Positions 7,060-14,141 of a stretch of 23,465 bases of DNA are shown here, piece after piece (positions within the stretch are counted from its first letter, which is position 1; every line of letters begins with the position of its first letter). Location of the stretch: NCBI GenBank assembly GCA_003224635.1, contig QHZK01000119.1, positions 1 through 23,465 of the forward strand. Reading direction: 5' to 3'. Source of the DNA: Acidobacteriota bacterium (GTDB lineage Bacteria; Acidobacteriota; Terriglobia; UBA7540). The position numbers were made by a program, and so were the translations under genes. A model generated the notes under the pieces. It did not search any database and was not told the origin of the DNA. It saw only the letters and a list, made by a program, of their open reading frames with translations.

Positions 7060-8406
7060 ATGTTCGACGCCCTACAGGAGAAATTTCAACGCGTCTTCAA
7101 GACCCTGCGCGTCCAGGGGGTCCTGAACGAGCAAGCGGTTGACGAAACCCTGCGCGAGGTGCGGCTGGCGCTGCTCGAGGCGGACGTCAACTTTAAGGTC
7201 GTGAAGGAGCTGCTGGACCGGGTGCGCGTCCGCGCCCTGGGCGAGGAAGTGCGCGCGAGCCTCACGCCAGAGCAGGAAGTGGTCCGCATCGTCCGTGATG
7301 AGCTGGTCCAAATTCTCGGCGGCGACACGGCGTTTCTGACGTTCTCAAAGGACTACCCGACAGTTTTCCTGTTGGTGGGCCTCCAGGGTTCCGGTAAGAC
7401 GACGACGGCCGGCAAGCTGGCGCTGTGGCTGGCCAAAAAGAAGCGGCGGCCCATGCTGGTCTCGACGGACGTCTACCGTCCGGCGGCGCGAGAGCAGTTG
7501 GCGATTATCGCCAAGGCGATCCAGGTCCCGTGCTTCCCGGGCGAGGGGCTCAACTCGCCGATTGAGCTGGCCCTGGCGGCCCGCAAGGACGCCGCCGACC
7601 GGGGCCACGACATTCTGATTGTGGACACCGCCGGGCGCCTGCACATCGACGAAGAGTTGATGCAGGAAGTCAGCGAGCTGCGGACACGCCTGCGGCCGAG
7701 CGAGGTGCTCCTGGTGGCGGACGCCATGACCGGCCAGGACGCGGTGCGGAGCGCCCAGGAATTTCACCAGCGGCTGGGGACGTCCGGCGTGATTCTGACC
7801 AAGCTCGACGGCGATGCGCGCGGCGGCGCCGCCCTCTCCATCCACTACGTCACCGGCCAGCCCGTCAAGTTCGTCGGAGTCGGGGAAAAATACGACGCGC
7901 TCGAAGTCTTTCACCCTGACCGGATCGTCTCACGCATCCTCGGTATGGGCGACGTGCTCTCCTTGATCGAGAAGGCCGAGGAGACTATCGACCAAAAGAA
8001 GGCGCTCGAGGTTCATCGAAAACTCCAGACCGATACCTTCACGCTGGCGGACTTCCGCGACCAGCTTCGCCAGGTGCGCCAGATCGGCTCCGTCGACCAG
8101 ATGCTCGGCATGCTGCCCAAGGTGGGGATCTTCAAGGACGCTGGCAAGGTGCGCATGGACGAGAAGGAACTGATCCACATCGAGGCGATCATCAACTCCA
8201 TGACGCCCCGCGAGCGCTCGAACCACGAGATCATCAACGGCAAGCGTCGCAAGAGGATTGCGCGGGGAAGCGGGACCAGCGTACAGCAGGTGAATCAACT
8301 CCTGAGACAGTACGTGCAAACCAGCAAGATGATGAAGACGCTGAGCAAGGGCATGTTCGGCCGGCAGCTCAGCAAGCTCGGTCAAAAATTAGAAGCCAGA
8401 AGTTAG
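7060..8406 (+). CDS. ffh: Signal recognition particle GTPase Ffh (SRP54)
   Basis: GTPase and signal-sequence-binding subunit of SRP. It binds 4.5S RNA and delivers nascent membrane and secreted proteins to FtsY at the inner membrane. The 448 residues carry an N-terminal helical bundle (1-85) and a G domain with P-loop GLQGSGKTT (107-115), TDVYRPAAREQL, DTAGR (189-193) and TKLDGDARGG (247-256). The Met-rich M domain contains RIARGSGTSVQQVNQLLRQY. The ATG fits the family N-terminus MFDALQEKFQ; the Shine-Dalgarno is weak (GGGAAG). The last residues, KLEARS, and the TAG stop are written by the first units of a heptad repeat array, so the extreme C-terminus may be repeat-derived. It heads the cluster leading to rnhB. 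Confidence 0.98.
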   Translation: MFDALQEKFQRVFKTLRVQGVLNEQAVDETLREVRLALLEADVNFKVVKELLDRVRVRALGEEVRASLTPEQEVVRIVRDELVQILGGDTAFLTFSKDYPTVFLLVGLQGSGKTTTAGKLALWLAKKKRRPMLVSTDVYRPAAREQLAIIAKAIQVPCFPGEGLNSPIELALAARKDAADRGHDILIVDTAGRLHIDEELMQEVSELRTRLRPSEVLLVADAMTGQDAVRSAQEFHQRLGTSGVILTKLDGDARGGAALSIHYVTGQPVKFVGVGEKYDALEVFHPDRIVSRILGMGDVLSLIEKAEETIDQKKALEVHRKLQTDTFTLADFRDQLRQVRQIGSVDQMLGMLPKVGIFKDAGKVRMDEKELIHIEAIINSMTPRERSNHEIINGKRRKRIARGSGTSVQQVNQLLRQYVQTSKMMKTLSKGMFGRQLSKLGQKLEARS

Positions 8407-8455
8407 AAGTCAGAAATTAGAAATCAGAAATTGGAAACCAGAGACTGGAAACTGG
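8389..8455. repeat. Heptad array across the ffh stop codon
   Basis: Nine consecutive 7-base units run TTAGAAG, CCAGAAG, TTAGAAG, TCAGAAA, TTAGAAA, TCAGAAA, TTGGAAA, CCAGAGA, CTGGAAA and end in CTGG. The ffh TAG (8404-8406) is inside the third unit. The consensus is pyrimidine-pyrimidine-purine-G-A-purine-purine. The units are complementary to the TTTCTGA units at 8640-8667. Confidence 0.9.
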
Positions 8456-8480
8456 TACGATGCTGAAAAACTCTCGGGTC

Positions 8481-8628
8481 ATGTCACTCCGAGCGAAGTC
8501 TTGTCCGTCCGAGCGAGCTCATGTCATTCCGAGCGAAGCGAGGAATCTCGCTCTGAATGGAATCAAGGGCGTGCGAGATTCCTCTCTCACTTCGTTCGGG
8601 ACCGCCTTCGGCTCCTTGGAATGACAGG
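8481..8628. repeat. Degenerate 20-base tandem units and palindromic element in the ffh-rpsP gap
   Basis: Three 20-base units lie head to tail at 8481, 8501 and 8521, each with the shape (A/T)TGTC-x-(C/G/T)-TCCGAGCGA followed by a variable end. The last continues into GGAATCTCGC. An inverted arm follows (GCGAGATTCCTC near 8573, TGGAATGACA near 8618), so the whole can fold back on itself. Elements with the core TGTCATTCCGAGCGAAGCG are a common dispersed intergenic repeat type in several environmental bacterial groups. Confidence 0.8.
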
Positions 8629-8639
8629 TCGGAAGTTTT

Positions 8640-8674
8640 TTTCTGATTTCTGATTTCTGATTTCTGATTTTCGG
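8640..8674. repeat. Inverted heptad array upstream of rpsP
   Basis: Four exact TTTCTGA units (8640-8667) and one degenerate TTTTCGG lead directly into the rpsP Shine-Dalgarno. TTTCTGA is the reverse complement of TCAGAAA, a unit of the array at the ffh stop. The two arrays could pair across about 200 bases of leader RNA and bring the ffh stop close to the rpsP ribosome site. Confidence 0.88.
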
Positions 8675-8688
8675 AGGAGGAGGTCTGT

Positions 8689-8940
8689 TTGCTTACAATA
8701 CGACTGGCTCGAACTGGAGCCAAAAAGAAAAGCAGTTACAGGATCGTGGTGATCGAGCGAGAGAAGGCTCGGGACGGCCGTTTCGTCGAGATTCTGGGCC
8801 ACTACAACCCCCGGCGCAATCCGGCGGAACTGCTGTTCAAGCGCGACCGGGTGGATTATTGGCTTAGTCGCGGAGCCCAGCCTTCTGAAACCGTTCGCAG
8901 TTTCCTTAAGAAACCGAAGGAAGCACCAGGCTCAACTTAG
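8689..8940 (+). CDS. rpsP: 30S ribosomal protein S16
   Basis: Small-subunit ribosomal protein needed for 30S assembly. The 83 residues match the S16 pattern: LTIRLARTGAKKK at the start, YRIVVIE and ARDGRFVEILGHYNP near residues 17-42, and a C-terminal DRVDYWLSRGAQPSETV. It initiates at TTG rather than ATG; the choice is forced by the family N-terminus. It is supported by an unusually strong Shine-Dalgarno, GGAGGAGGAGG (8673-8683), five bases upstream. It follows ffh after a repeat-filled 282-base gap and is followed by khpA, the conserved order in many bacteria. Confidence 0.97.
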   Translation: MLTIRLARTGAKKKSSYRIVVIEREKARDGRFVEILGHYNPRRNPAELLFKRDRVDYWLSRGAQPSETVRSFLKKPKEAPGST

Positions 8941-9083
8941 CCCACTGAGCGGTCACCGCGGCTGGAGCGGTGCTGACTCGAACCCGAGAATGCGCGCGCG
9001 GCTTGGGTGAGCGGTTCTGATCATACGGTCTCCCCACAACGGAGTAAGGTTTCCTTACAGCTCGAACGAACCGAGGGGGCCCT

Positions 9084-9314
9084 ATGAAGGAGCTAATCGA
9101 AGCCATCGCCAAGGCGCTGGTGGATAATCCGGACCAGGTACAAGTCCGGCCAGTCGAAGGTGAACAGATCACGGTTCTTGAGCTTCGGGTTCACCCTTCC
9201 GACCTCGGCAAGGTGATCGGCAAGCAGGGTCGCACCGCTCGCTCGATTCGCACCATTCTCGGGGCCGCCGGAATGAAGCTGAAGAAACGTTTTACACTCG
9301 AAATCCTGGAATAG
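9084..9314 (+). CDS. khpA: KH-domain RNA-binding protein KhpA
   Basis: Small single-KH RNA-binding protein, which in Gram-positive bacteria works with KhpB in RNA regulation and cell-division control. The 76 residues contain the KH signature VHPSDLGKVIGKQGRTARSI at about residues 37-56, with the GKQG loop that contacts RNA. The ending LKKRFTLEILE is typical. GAGGGGG lies four bases before the ATG. Its place between rpsP and rimM is the conserved one for this family and supports a role near ribosome assembly. The 143-base gap from rpsP shows no recognised element. Confidence 0.94.
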   Translation: MKELIEAIAKALVDNPDQVQVRPVEGEQITVLELRVHPSDLGKVIGKQGRTARSIRTILGAAGMKLKKRFTLEILE

Positions 9315-9417
9315 AAAGGGACGCACCGGAGGGCGGCTCGGACCCTCCACCATCCCGCGCGGCCGCGCGGCGTTCGAAGGCGCCGCGCAGGGTCCGCGGC
9401 GTCGGTCGCCGGAGGTC

Positions 9418-10038
9418 ATGGCGCCTGGCGCGAGGTTGCGTCGCTATCGCGTGTCCGAAGGGCTCCCCGGCAACCGAGACCAGTTCCTGGCCATTGCGCG
9501 CATCCTCAGGCCGCAGGGTCGCAACGGGGAAGTTGCCGCCGAAATCCTCACGGACTTTCCGCAGCGGTTCGAGAACCTTCGGCGGGCGTACCTCGAAAGA
9601 CCGGGCGCGCTGCCGGAGCCGGTGGCGGTCGAGAGCGCCTGGCCGCACAAGGGCCGGATCATCCTGAAGCTTTCCGGCGTCCATTCGATCACCGAAGCGG
9701 TCCTCCTGCGCGGCCTGCACGTCCTGGTCCCGCGACAAGAGAGGGTGTCGCTCGCTGCTCATCAATATTATGTTTGGGAGTTGACAGGCTGTCGGGTGGT
9801 TCGTGAACTTCAGGGGACATTGAGCGAAGTGGGTACCGTAACCGAAGTCGAACAGACCGGAGGAACGTGTCTTTTGCACCTGGCCGCGCATGACGGTCGA
9901 GCCGGCAGCGATCGGGGGAGTGGAAAGCCCAAGGACCTGCTTATCCCTTTCGCGCAGGCCATTTGCACCCGAATCGATCCCGAGGCGAAAATCATCGTCA
10001 TCGATCCGCCGGAAGATTTATTGGACCTGAATTCGTAG
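9418..10038 (+). CDS. rimM: Ribosome maturation factor RimM
   Basis: Assembly factor that binds S19 and helps mature the 30S head. The N-terminal RimM domain begins FLAIARILRPQGRNGEVAAE (about residues 23-42). The PRC-barrel half begins YYVWELTGCRVV near 117 and ends LIPFAQAICTRIDPEAKIIV. At 206 residues it is somewhat longer than the usual 165-180. About 20 extra residues precede the conserved start, so the ATG at 9418, which has GGAGGT almost touching it, may not be the true one; a GTG at 9451 is an alternative. A Gly/Ser/Arg-rich loop near residues 160-170 adds length. It stands between khpA and trmD as in most bacteria. Confidence 0.95.
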   Translation: MAPGARLRRYRVSEGLPGNRDQFLAIARILRPQGRNGEVAAEILTDFPQRFENLRRAYLERPGALPEPVAVESAWPHKGRIILKLSGVHSITEAVLLRGLHVLVPRQERVSLAAHQYYVWELTGCRVVRELQGTLSEVGTVTEVEQTGGTCLLHLAAHDGRAGSDRGSGKPKDLLIPFAQAICTRIDPEAKIIVIDPPEDLLDLNS

Positions 10039-10057
10039 CGCCGGCCCGGACCCGCTT

Positions 10058-10162
10058 CTGTAGCGGCGGTCGAAGCCTGCCCTGGAAGGGACTGCCGCTT
10101 TCGGCTTGTAGCGGCGGTCTATGACCGCCGTCGTCTTCGGCGCTCATAGAGCGCCGCTACAG
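10058..10162. repeat. Palindromic CTGTAGC element, copy B (compound)
   Basis: Starts with CTGTAGCGGCGGTCGAAGC, contains a second TGTAGCGGCGGTC with the hairpin GGCGGTCTATGACCGCC, then GGCGCTCATAGAGCGCC, and closes with GCTACAG. It fills the rimM-trmD gap and ends only five bases before the trmD ATG, so it occupies the place where a Shine-Dalgarno would be. Confidence 0.9.
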
Positions 10163-10167
10163 CACCC

Positions 10168-11022
10168 ATGATTTTTGACATCATCACGATCTTTCCGGAT
10201 TTCTTTACCAGCATCCTGAAACACGGAGCGCTGCATCGCGCTCTGGACAGCGGCAAGGTGGAGGTCCGGATTCACGATCTGCGGGATTTCACCGACGACC
10301 CGCGCCGCACCGTGGACGATCGCCCGTTCGGCGGAGGACCGGGGATGGTTTTCAAGCCGGAACCCATCTTCCGGGCGGTCGAGTCGATCGAGCAAGAAGC
10401 CGGCGGAGCGGCCTTCCCCGTGATTTTGTTGTCGCCTCAGGGGCGCCTGCTCCGGCAGGCGGTGGTCGAGGAGATGGCCAATCTTGAGTCTCCCGCGGCA
10501 GGCGGCTCGGCGCGCATCGCGCTGATTTGCGGCCGGTATGAAGGCGTCGACAACCGCGTGCAAGAGGCGCTGGCCACGGACGAGCTTTCCATCGGCGACT
10601 ACTTGCTGAGCGGCGGGGAGCTTGCGGCCGCGGTCGTGCTGGAGAGCTGTACTCGCCTCCTGCCCGGGGTGATGGGCAATCAGGCGTCGGGCGAGCAGGA
10701 ATCCTTTGCGCCCGTCGCGGCCGTCGAAGCGCGCGCGGCAAGGGACCGCCAATCGACCCTCGCGGGCGGCGCGCTCTCGGGCCGGCACGGGCTGCTCGAT
10801 TTCCCGCAGTACACGCGGCCCGCCGAGTTCCGCGGGCTGCGGGTCCCTGAGGTGCTGCTCTCAGGAAACCACGAACAGATTCGCCGCTGGCGCCGCCGCC
10901 AGGCGCTCGAAAAGACCTGGCGCAAGCGGCCCGACTTGCTTGAGAATTGCGTCTTGAGCGATGAGGACCGGCGGCTGCTGGAAGAAGTGAAACGCGCCGC
11001 GCTCGAGCCCGTCACTCAGTAG
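10168..11022 (+). CDS. trmD: tRNA (guanine-37-N1)-methyltransferase TrmD, with a linker insertion
   Basis: Methylates G37 of tRNAs that have G at 36, preventing +1 frameshifting; a SPOUT-fold trefoil-knot dimer using S-adenosylmethionine. Signatures include RTVDDRPFGGGPGM (47-60), LLSPQGR (87-93), CGRYEGVDNRV (121-131), SIGDYLLSGGE (141-151) and YTRPAEFRGLRVPEVLLSG. Length is 284 residues against about 240-255. The excess lies mainly at residues 181-208, between the ESF motif and LLDFPQYTRP, where E. coli has only three residues. Within this insertion the DNA resembles the intergenic palindromic element. The catalytic Asp169 of E. coli (EDSF) corresponds to Glu here (QESF), while the partner Arg154 is kept (TRLLPG). 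No Shine-Dalgarno is visible because copy B abuts the start. Confidence 0.96.
   Translation: MIFDIITIFPDFFTSILKHGALHRALDSGKVEVRIHDLRDFTDDPRRTVDDRPFGGGPGMVFKPEPIFRAVESIEQEAGGAAFPVILLSPQGRLLRQAVVEEMANLESPAAGGSARIALICGRYEGVDNRVQEALATDELSIGDYLLSGGELAAAVVLESCTRLLPGVMGNQASGEQESFAPVAAVEARAARDRQSTLAGGALSGRHGLLDFPQYTRPAEFRGLRVPEVLLSGNHEQIRRWRRRQALEKTWRKRPDLLENCVLSDEDRRLLEEVKRAALEPVTQ
10717..10755 (+). repeat. Probable remnant of the palindromic element inside trmD
   Basis: GCGGC, one variable base, GTCGAAGC, nine bases, then AAGGGACCGCC occurs here with the same internal spacing as in copy E (15479-15545). By eye about 31 of 38 positions agree, including exact 8- and 11-base blocks. It encodes AVEARAARDRQ, the core of a TrmD insertion lacking in E. 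coli. The case is inference from sequence likeness. Confidence 0.6.
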
Positions 11023-11098
11023 GGCCCGTAACTCAGTAGGGGATGGGTCCGGCCGGCCTGCTTCCAAGGGCCTAATTCCAGTCGGAGGAGAATTCATC

Positions 11099-11467
11099 AT
11101 GCCAACAGCTCTTGAGAAAGTCGAACAGCAGCAGATGAGGAAAGGCCTGCCGGAATTCCGCCCGGGTGATACCGTGCGGGTGCACGTCAGGATCAAAGAG
11201 GGCGATAAGGAAAGAATCCAGGTTTTCGAAGGGGCGGTGATTCGCCGGCGGCGCGCCGGAAGCCACTCCACTTTCACTGTCCGTAAGGTCTCCTTCGGCC
11301 AGGGTGTGGAGCGCATTTTCCCGCTGCACTCGCCCATGATCGATATGGTCGAGCTGGTGAAGTCCGCGTACGTGCGCCGCGCCAAACTCTATTACTTACG
11401 CGGGTTGAGGGGCAAGGCGGCGCGCATCCGAGAAGCCAAGACCGAGCACAAGGTAGGTAGCACGTAG
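11099..11467 (+). CDS. rplS: 50S ribosomal protein L19
   Basis: Large-subunit protein at the interface with the 30S subunit. The 122 residues fit the family (about 115): GLPEFRPGDTVRVHVRIKEG (16-35), ERIQVFEGAVIRRRRAGSHS (38-57), FTVRKVSFGQGVERIFPLHS and RRAKLYYLRGLRGKAARI. A GGAGGAG Shine-Dalgarno lies about 8 bases before the ATG. It follows trmD by 76 bases, the common order. The last residues, VGST, and the TAG stop fall in a GTAGTAG heptad array, so the exact C-terminus may drift with the repeat. Confidence 0.98.
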   Translation: MPTALEKVEQQQMRKGLPEFRPGDTVRVHVRIKEGDKERIQVFEGAVIRRRRAGSHSTFTVRKVSFGQGVERIFPLHSPMIDMVELVKSAYVRRAKLYYLRGLRGKAARIREAKTEHKVGST

Positions 11468-11498
11468 TAGGTAGTAGGTAGTAGGTGGTAGGTTGGGG
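11450..11498. repeat. Heptad array across the rplS stop codon
   Basis: Three exact GTAGTAG units and one GTGGTAG (11464-11491) are flanked by degenerate heptads AAGGTAG, GTAGCAC and GTTGGGG. The rplS TAG (11465-11467) is inside the first exact unit. The array ends about 10 bases before the rnhB ATG and replaces any normal spacer between the two genes. Confidence 0.9.
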
Positions 11499-11508
11499 TG
11501 GCACGCTG

Positions 11509-12189
11509 ATGCGCGAGCGCGATCGGAAGGAGTTGCGCTGCACGAGGCGCCTCGAGGCCCATCTCCATCGGCGCGGCTGGCGCCTGGTGGCCGGCTGCGA
11601 CGAAGCGGGACGCGGCGCGCTGGTCGGACCCCTGTACGCTGCCGCCGTCATCCTCGATCCCGACCAGCGGATCCGCGGCGTGGACGATTCGAAGAAACTC
11701 ACTCCCGCAGCTCGCGCCGAGCTCGATCAGGAAATTCGGGCCCGCGCGCTCGCCTTTCAGGTGGTGGCGGCGCCTGCGGCGGAAGTGGATGCGCTCAATG
11801 TCTATCAGGCCTCGCGCCTGGCGATGATCCGGGCCCTTGCGGGCCTGGCGCCCCCTCCTGATTTCGTCCTCACCGATGCGATGCGACTCTGCGGCTGGGG
11901 CGACGCGGTTGAGTTCCAGGTCCCTCATCGCTCCATCATCCACGGCGACGCGCGCTCGGCGTCGATCGGCGCCGCTTCGATTCTCGCCAAGGTGGCTCGC
12001 GACCTGCACCTGCGGGAACTCGACCGGCTCTACCCTCAGTACCAGCTCGCCAAGAATAAGGGATACGGGACGGCGGAACACCTGGCAAGCCTTGCGAGGT
12101 ACGGACCGTGCCCGGAGCATCGCCGGACCTTCCAGCCCGTCAGAGCCAGCTCGCTGCCCTTGTTCCCCGCCTCGCCCGGCCCCGAATAG
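11509..12189 (+). CDS. rnhB: Ribonuclease HII
   Basis: Cleaves RNA in RNA/DNA hybrids and removes single ribonucleotides from DNA. In numbering from this ATG, the active-site motif CDEAGRGALVGPLYAAAV starts at residue 30 (Asp31, Glu32). GVDDSKKL follows, then GDARSASIGAASILAKVARD with the later catalytic Asp, and YPQYQLAKNKGYGTAEHL. The 226 residues are near the family length. A GTG at 11485 would extend the frame by eight residues, but that part is heptad repeat, so the ATG is preferred. Neither start has a clear Shine-Dalgarno; coupling to rplS is possible. The usual neighbour yraN is absent here. Confidence 0.95.
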   Translation: MRERDRKELRCTRRLEAHLHRRGWRLVAGCDEAGRGALVGPLYAAAVILDPDQRIRGVDDSKKLTPAARAELDQEIRARALAFQVVAAPAAEVDALNVYQASRLAMIRALAGLAPPPDFVLTDAMRLCGWGDAVEFQVPHRSIIHGDARSASIGAASILAKVARDLHLRELDRLYPQYQLAKNKGYGTAEHLASLARYGPCPEHRRTFQPVRASSLPLFPASPGPE

Positions 12190-12770
12190 GACTTAATTCC
12201 CTTCGGGACAATGAGATGCTGCTTGGCGCGCTCGAAACGGGACCGATGCACGGCGGCGGGCGGCGTCGCTGGTCGGTGAGAGGTCGCCTGATGCGTGCAA
12301 TTTTGAACAGACAGGAGATTACAAGCGTGTTATTAATTTCGTTACTGTTACTTTGATTAAGGTGACAGCTTCCAGAGGTCGGAATTCTGGATCTGTCATT
12401 AATCCCGAGAGGTCGTACGTAACTTGCGCTCTCGGGAGCAGTGGGGAGAGCCGTGATAACCAGGGTGTTGTCCTGTCGAGAGCCTCGGCAGGGTGCAGGG
12501 GTATTCTCGCTGATCGAAGGTCAGAGTGCGACGGACCTGATCGAGCCACGCGGCCCTAGAGATTGCTTTCCAGGTTGTCGAGATTCACGAAACCTGGGCC
12601 CCCCGACGGTTACAACTCTCCGCCAAGGTCACATCAATCGCTCATCGAGGAGCCGAAGGACTTCGAGCAACAAGAGGCCTGGACCGTTCTTTTTTGAACG
12701 GACGCCTCAAGCCTCGATGTGTCATCTTTTTGATCGACCCGGCATTTGAAAACGGAAGGAGCCTATCCAC
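12190..12770. other. Long non-coding region upstream of the PAS-PAS gene, with three hairpins
   Basis: No convincing gene in 581 bases. An AT-rich patch (12326-12360) suggests a promoter, but no good -35/-10 pair could be assigned. Plus-strand hairpins follow: TCCCGAGAG (12403-12411) with CTCTCGGGA (12429-12437); CCTGTCGA (12472-12479) with TCGGCAGG (12485-12492), one G-U; and GAGGC plus CCGTTC around a six-T loop closing with GAACGG and GCCTC (12674-12708). The spacing would suit a structured leader or a small RNA. Confidence 0.45.
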
Positions 12771-13574
12771 ATGCACAAGACCACGGGACTCACGGTCCGG
12801 ATTAAAGACCAGCCTGCTATCCCCCCTCTCCACGCGAAGAGGCCGGCCGGGCAGGCGTTGAGCGCGAGTGAAGCAACTTTCCGGGCGCTCGCAGAAACAG
12901 CCAGCGAGGCCATCCTTTCGGCGAATTTGGAGGGGGAGGTCACCTACTGGAACAAAGGGGCCGAGCGAATGTTTGGCTACACGGCGGCGGAAGCGGCGGG
13001 AAAGCCCCTCGTACTGATCATGGGATCTGCCTGGCGGCAAGCCATCGAACGGTATCTGAAGGCCAGGCAGGCTGACGCCATGGAAAACACAATCGAGCTG
13101 GCCGGACGGAGAAAGGACGCGACTGAGTTCCCCCTGGAGCTTTCGCTCGCCAGGGGAGGGGACGACGGTTGCATCCTTTTCACGGCCATCGTGCGTGACA
13201 TCACGAGGCGCAAGCGGGCCGAAGAAGCGCGGCGGCTGTTGCTGGACGGGGTGAAAGACATCGCCATTTACATGCTTGATCCCGGAGGGCGCGTTGCCAG
13301 TTGGAACCCGGAAACGGAGCGGATCAAGGGTTACCAGGCGGAGGAGATTATCGGCCAGGACCTTTCGCGGTTCTACACCCCTGAGGACGTCGAACGCGGC
13401 AAGCCGCAGCACGGGCTGAGCGTAGCGGCGGCCCAGGGGCGATTTCAAGAGGAAGCGTGGCTGGTGCGCAAGGACGGATCGCGGTTCTGGGCCGGTGTGG
13501 TGATCACGCCGCTCAAGGACGAAGGCGGCCAGCTCCGGGGATTCGTCGAGACGGTGCGCGACTACACGGGCTAG
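12771..13574 (+). CDS. Tandem PAS-domain protein without an output domain
   Basis: A 267-residue soluble protein with a GGAAGGAG Shine-Dalgarno 9 bases before the ATG. PAS 1 covers about residues 33-148 (FRALAETASEAILSANLEG ... MFGYTAAEAAGKPL) and ends in the usual linker IVRDITRRKRAEEARR. PAS 2 covers about 155-267 (LDPGGRVASWNPETERIKGY, EEIIGQDLSRFYTPED) and stops at VETVRDYTG. That is the point where a kinase, GGDEF or other effector normally follows, but none is encoded in any frame downstream. No cofactor-binding Cys or His was assigned. It may sense a small molecule or redox state and act through protein contact, or be the remnant of a larger sensor. Confidence 0.85.
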   Translation: MHKTTGLTVRIKDQPAIPPLHAKRPAGQALSASEATFRALAETASEAILSANLEGEVTYWNKGAERMFGYTAAEAAGKPLVLIMGSAWRQAIERYLKARQADAMENTIELAGRRKDATEFPLELSLARGGDDGCILFTAIVRDITRRKRAEEARRLLLDGVKDIAIYMLDPGGRVASWNPETERIKGYQAEEIIGQDLSRFYTPEDVERGKPQHGLSVAAAQGRFQEEAWLVRKDGSRFWAGVVITPLKDEGGQLRGFVETVRDYTG

Positions 13575-13629
13575 GCAGGGAAGCGCGCCGCGTGCAATCC
13601 TGAGCGACGGGCATGGGCGAGGAAGAGTG

Positions 13630-13953
13630 ATGACTTCGGCTGAGCGCAAGGAAAGAATCAGCAACCTCATCAACCAGAGCCACGCCGCGCTGCTGAACGC
13701 CAAGAAGGAGTGGCACGAGAAGGGGGAGACCGCGGCGCTGCGGGCGTTCGTGGACACCCTGGGTCTCGTCGTCACCACGCTGAAGAACCTGCTCGAGGAG
13801 GTCACGCCCCAACTCCGACAACAGGCGGCGACGATGAACGAAATCGAAGCGACCCGGCTCTCCGCCATCACCGAGCGGATCACGTCGCTCCACCAGGAGA
13901 TCGACACCCTGATCCGCGAGCTGCAGAAACTCCTCGCCACTCGCACGCCGTAG
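13630..13953 (+). CDS. Small helical coiled-coil protein, function unknown
   Basis: A 107-residue protein starting at ATG 13630, preceded by a GAGGAAG Shine-Dalgarno; a GTG directly before it is an equal alternative. The sequence is almost wholly helical, charged and Leu/Ile-rich, with heptad-like spacing in residues 35-103 (VTTLKNLLEEV, ITERITSLHQEIDTLIRELQ). It has no membrane segment and no recognised motif. It follows the PAS-PAS gene by 55 bases on the same strand, so they may share a transcript and the protein might be its partner; that is inference. Codon bias and composition match the neighbours. Confidence 0.72.
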   Translation: MTSAERKERISNLINQSHAALLNAKKEWHEKGETAALRAFVDTLGLVVTTLKNLLEEVTPQLRQQAATMNEIEATRLSAITERITSLHQEIDTLIRELQKLLATRTP

Positions 13954-13998
13954 GGTCTGGTGGCCTCACCCCGTCCCCCCTCTCCAAGGGAGATTCCG

Positions 13999-14091
13999 CT
14001 GTAGCGGCGGTCTGTGACCGCCGGTCGGCGCCTGTAGCGGCGGTCTGCGACGTCTGTGACCGCCGGTCGGCGCTCATAGAGCGCCGCTACA
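13999..14091. repeat. Palindromic CTGTAGC element, copy C (double)
   Basis: Two successive CTGTAGCGGCGGTC openings, each followed by TGTGACCGCCGGTCGGCGC, then the closing hairpin GGCGCTCATAGAGCGCC and GCTACA. It lies between the converging coiled-coil and Crp/Fnr genes. It looks like a tandem duplication of the left half of the element. Confidence 0.9.
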
Positions 14092-14141
14092 ACTCTGCAC
14101 CACTTCAATTCAAGCGGAAATAAGGCCACCGGGAAGGACGG

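Noticed and set aside
12642..14129. Minus-strand frame of 495 codons opposite the PAS-PAS and coiled-coil genes
   Set aside because: It runs through the palindromic repeat C and through a non-coding leader, is Arg/Ser/Pro-rich, and lies opposite two genes with good ribosome sites.
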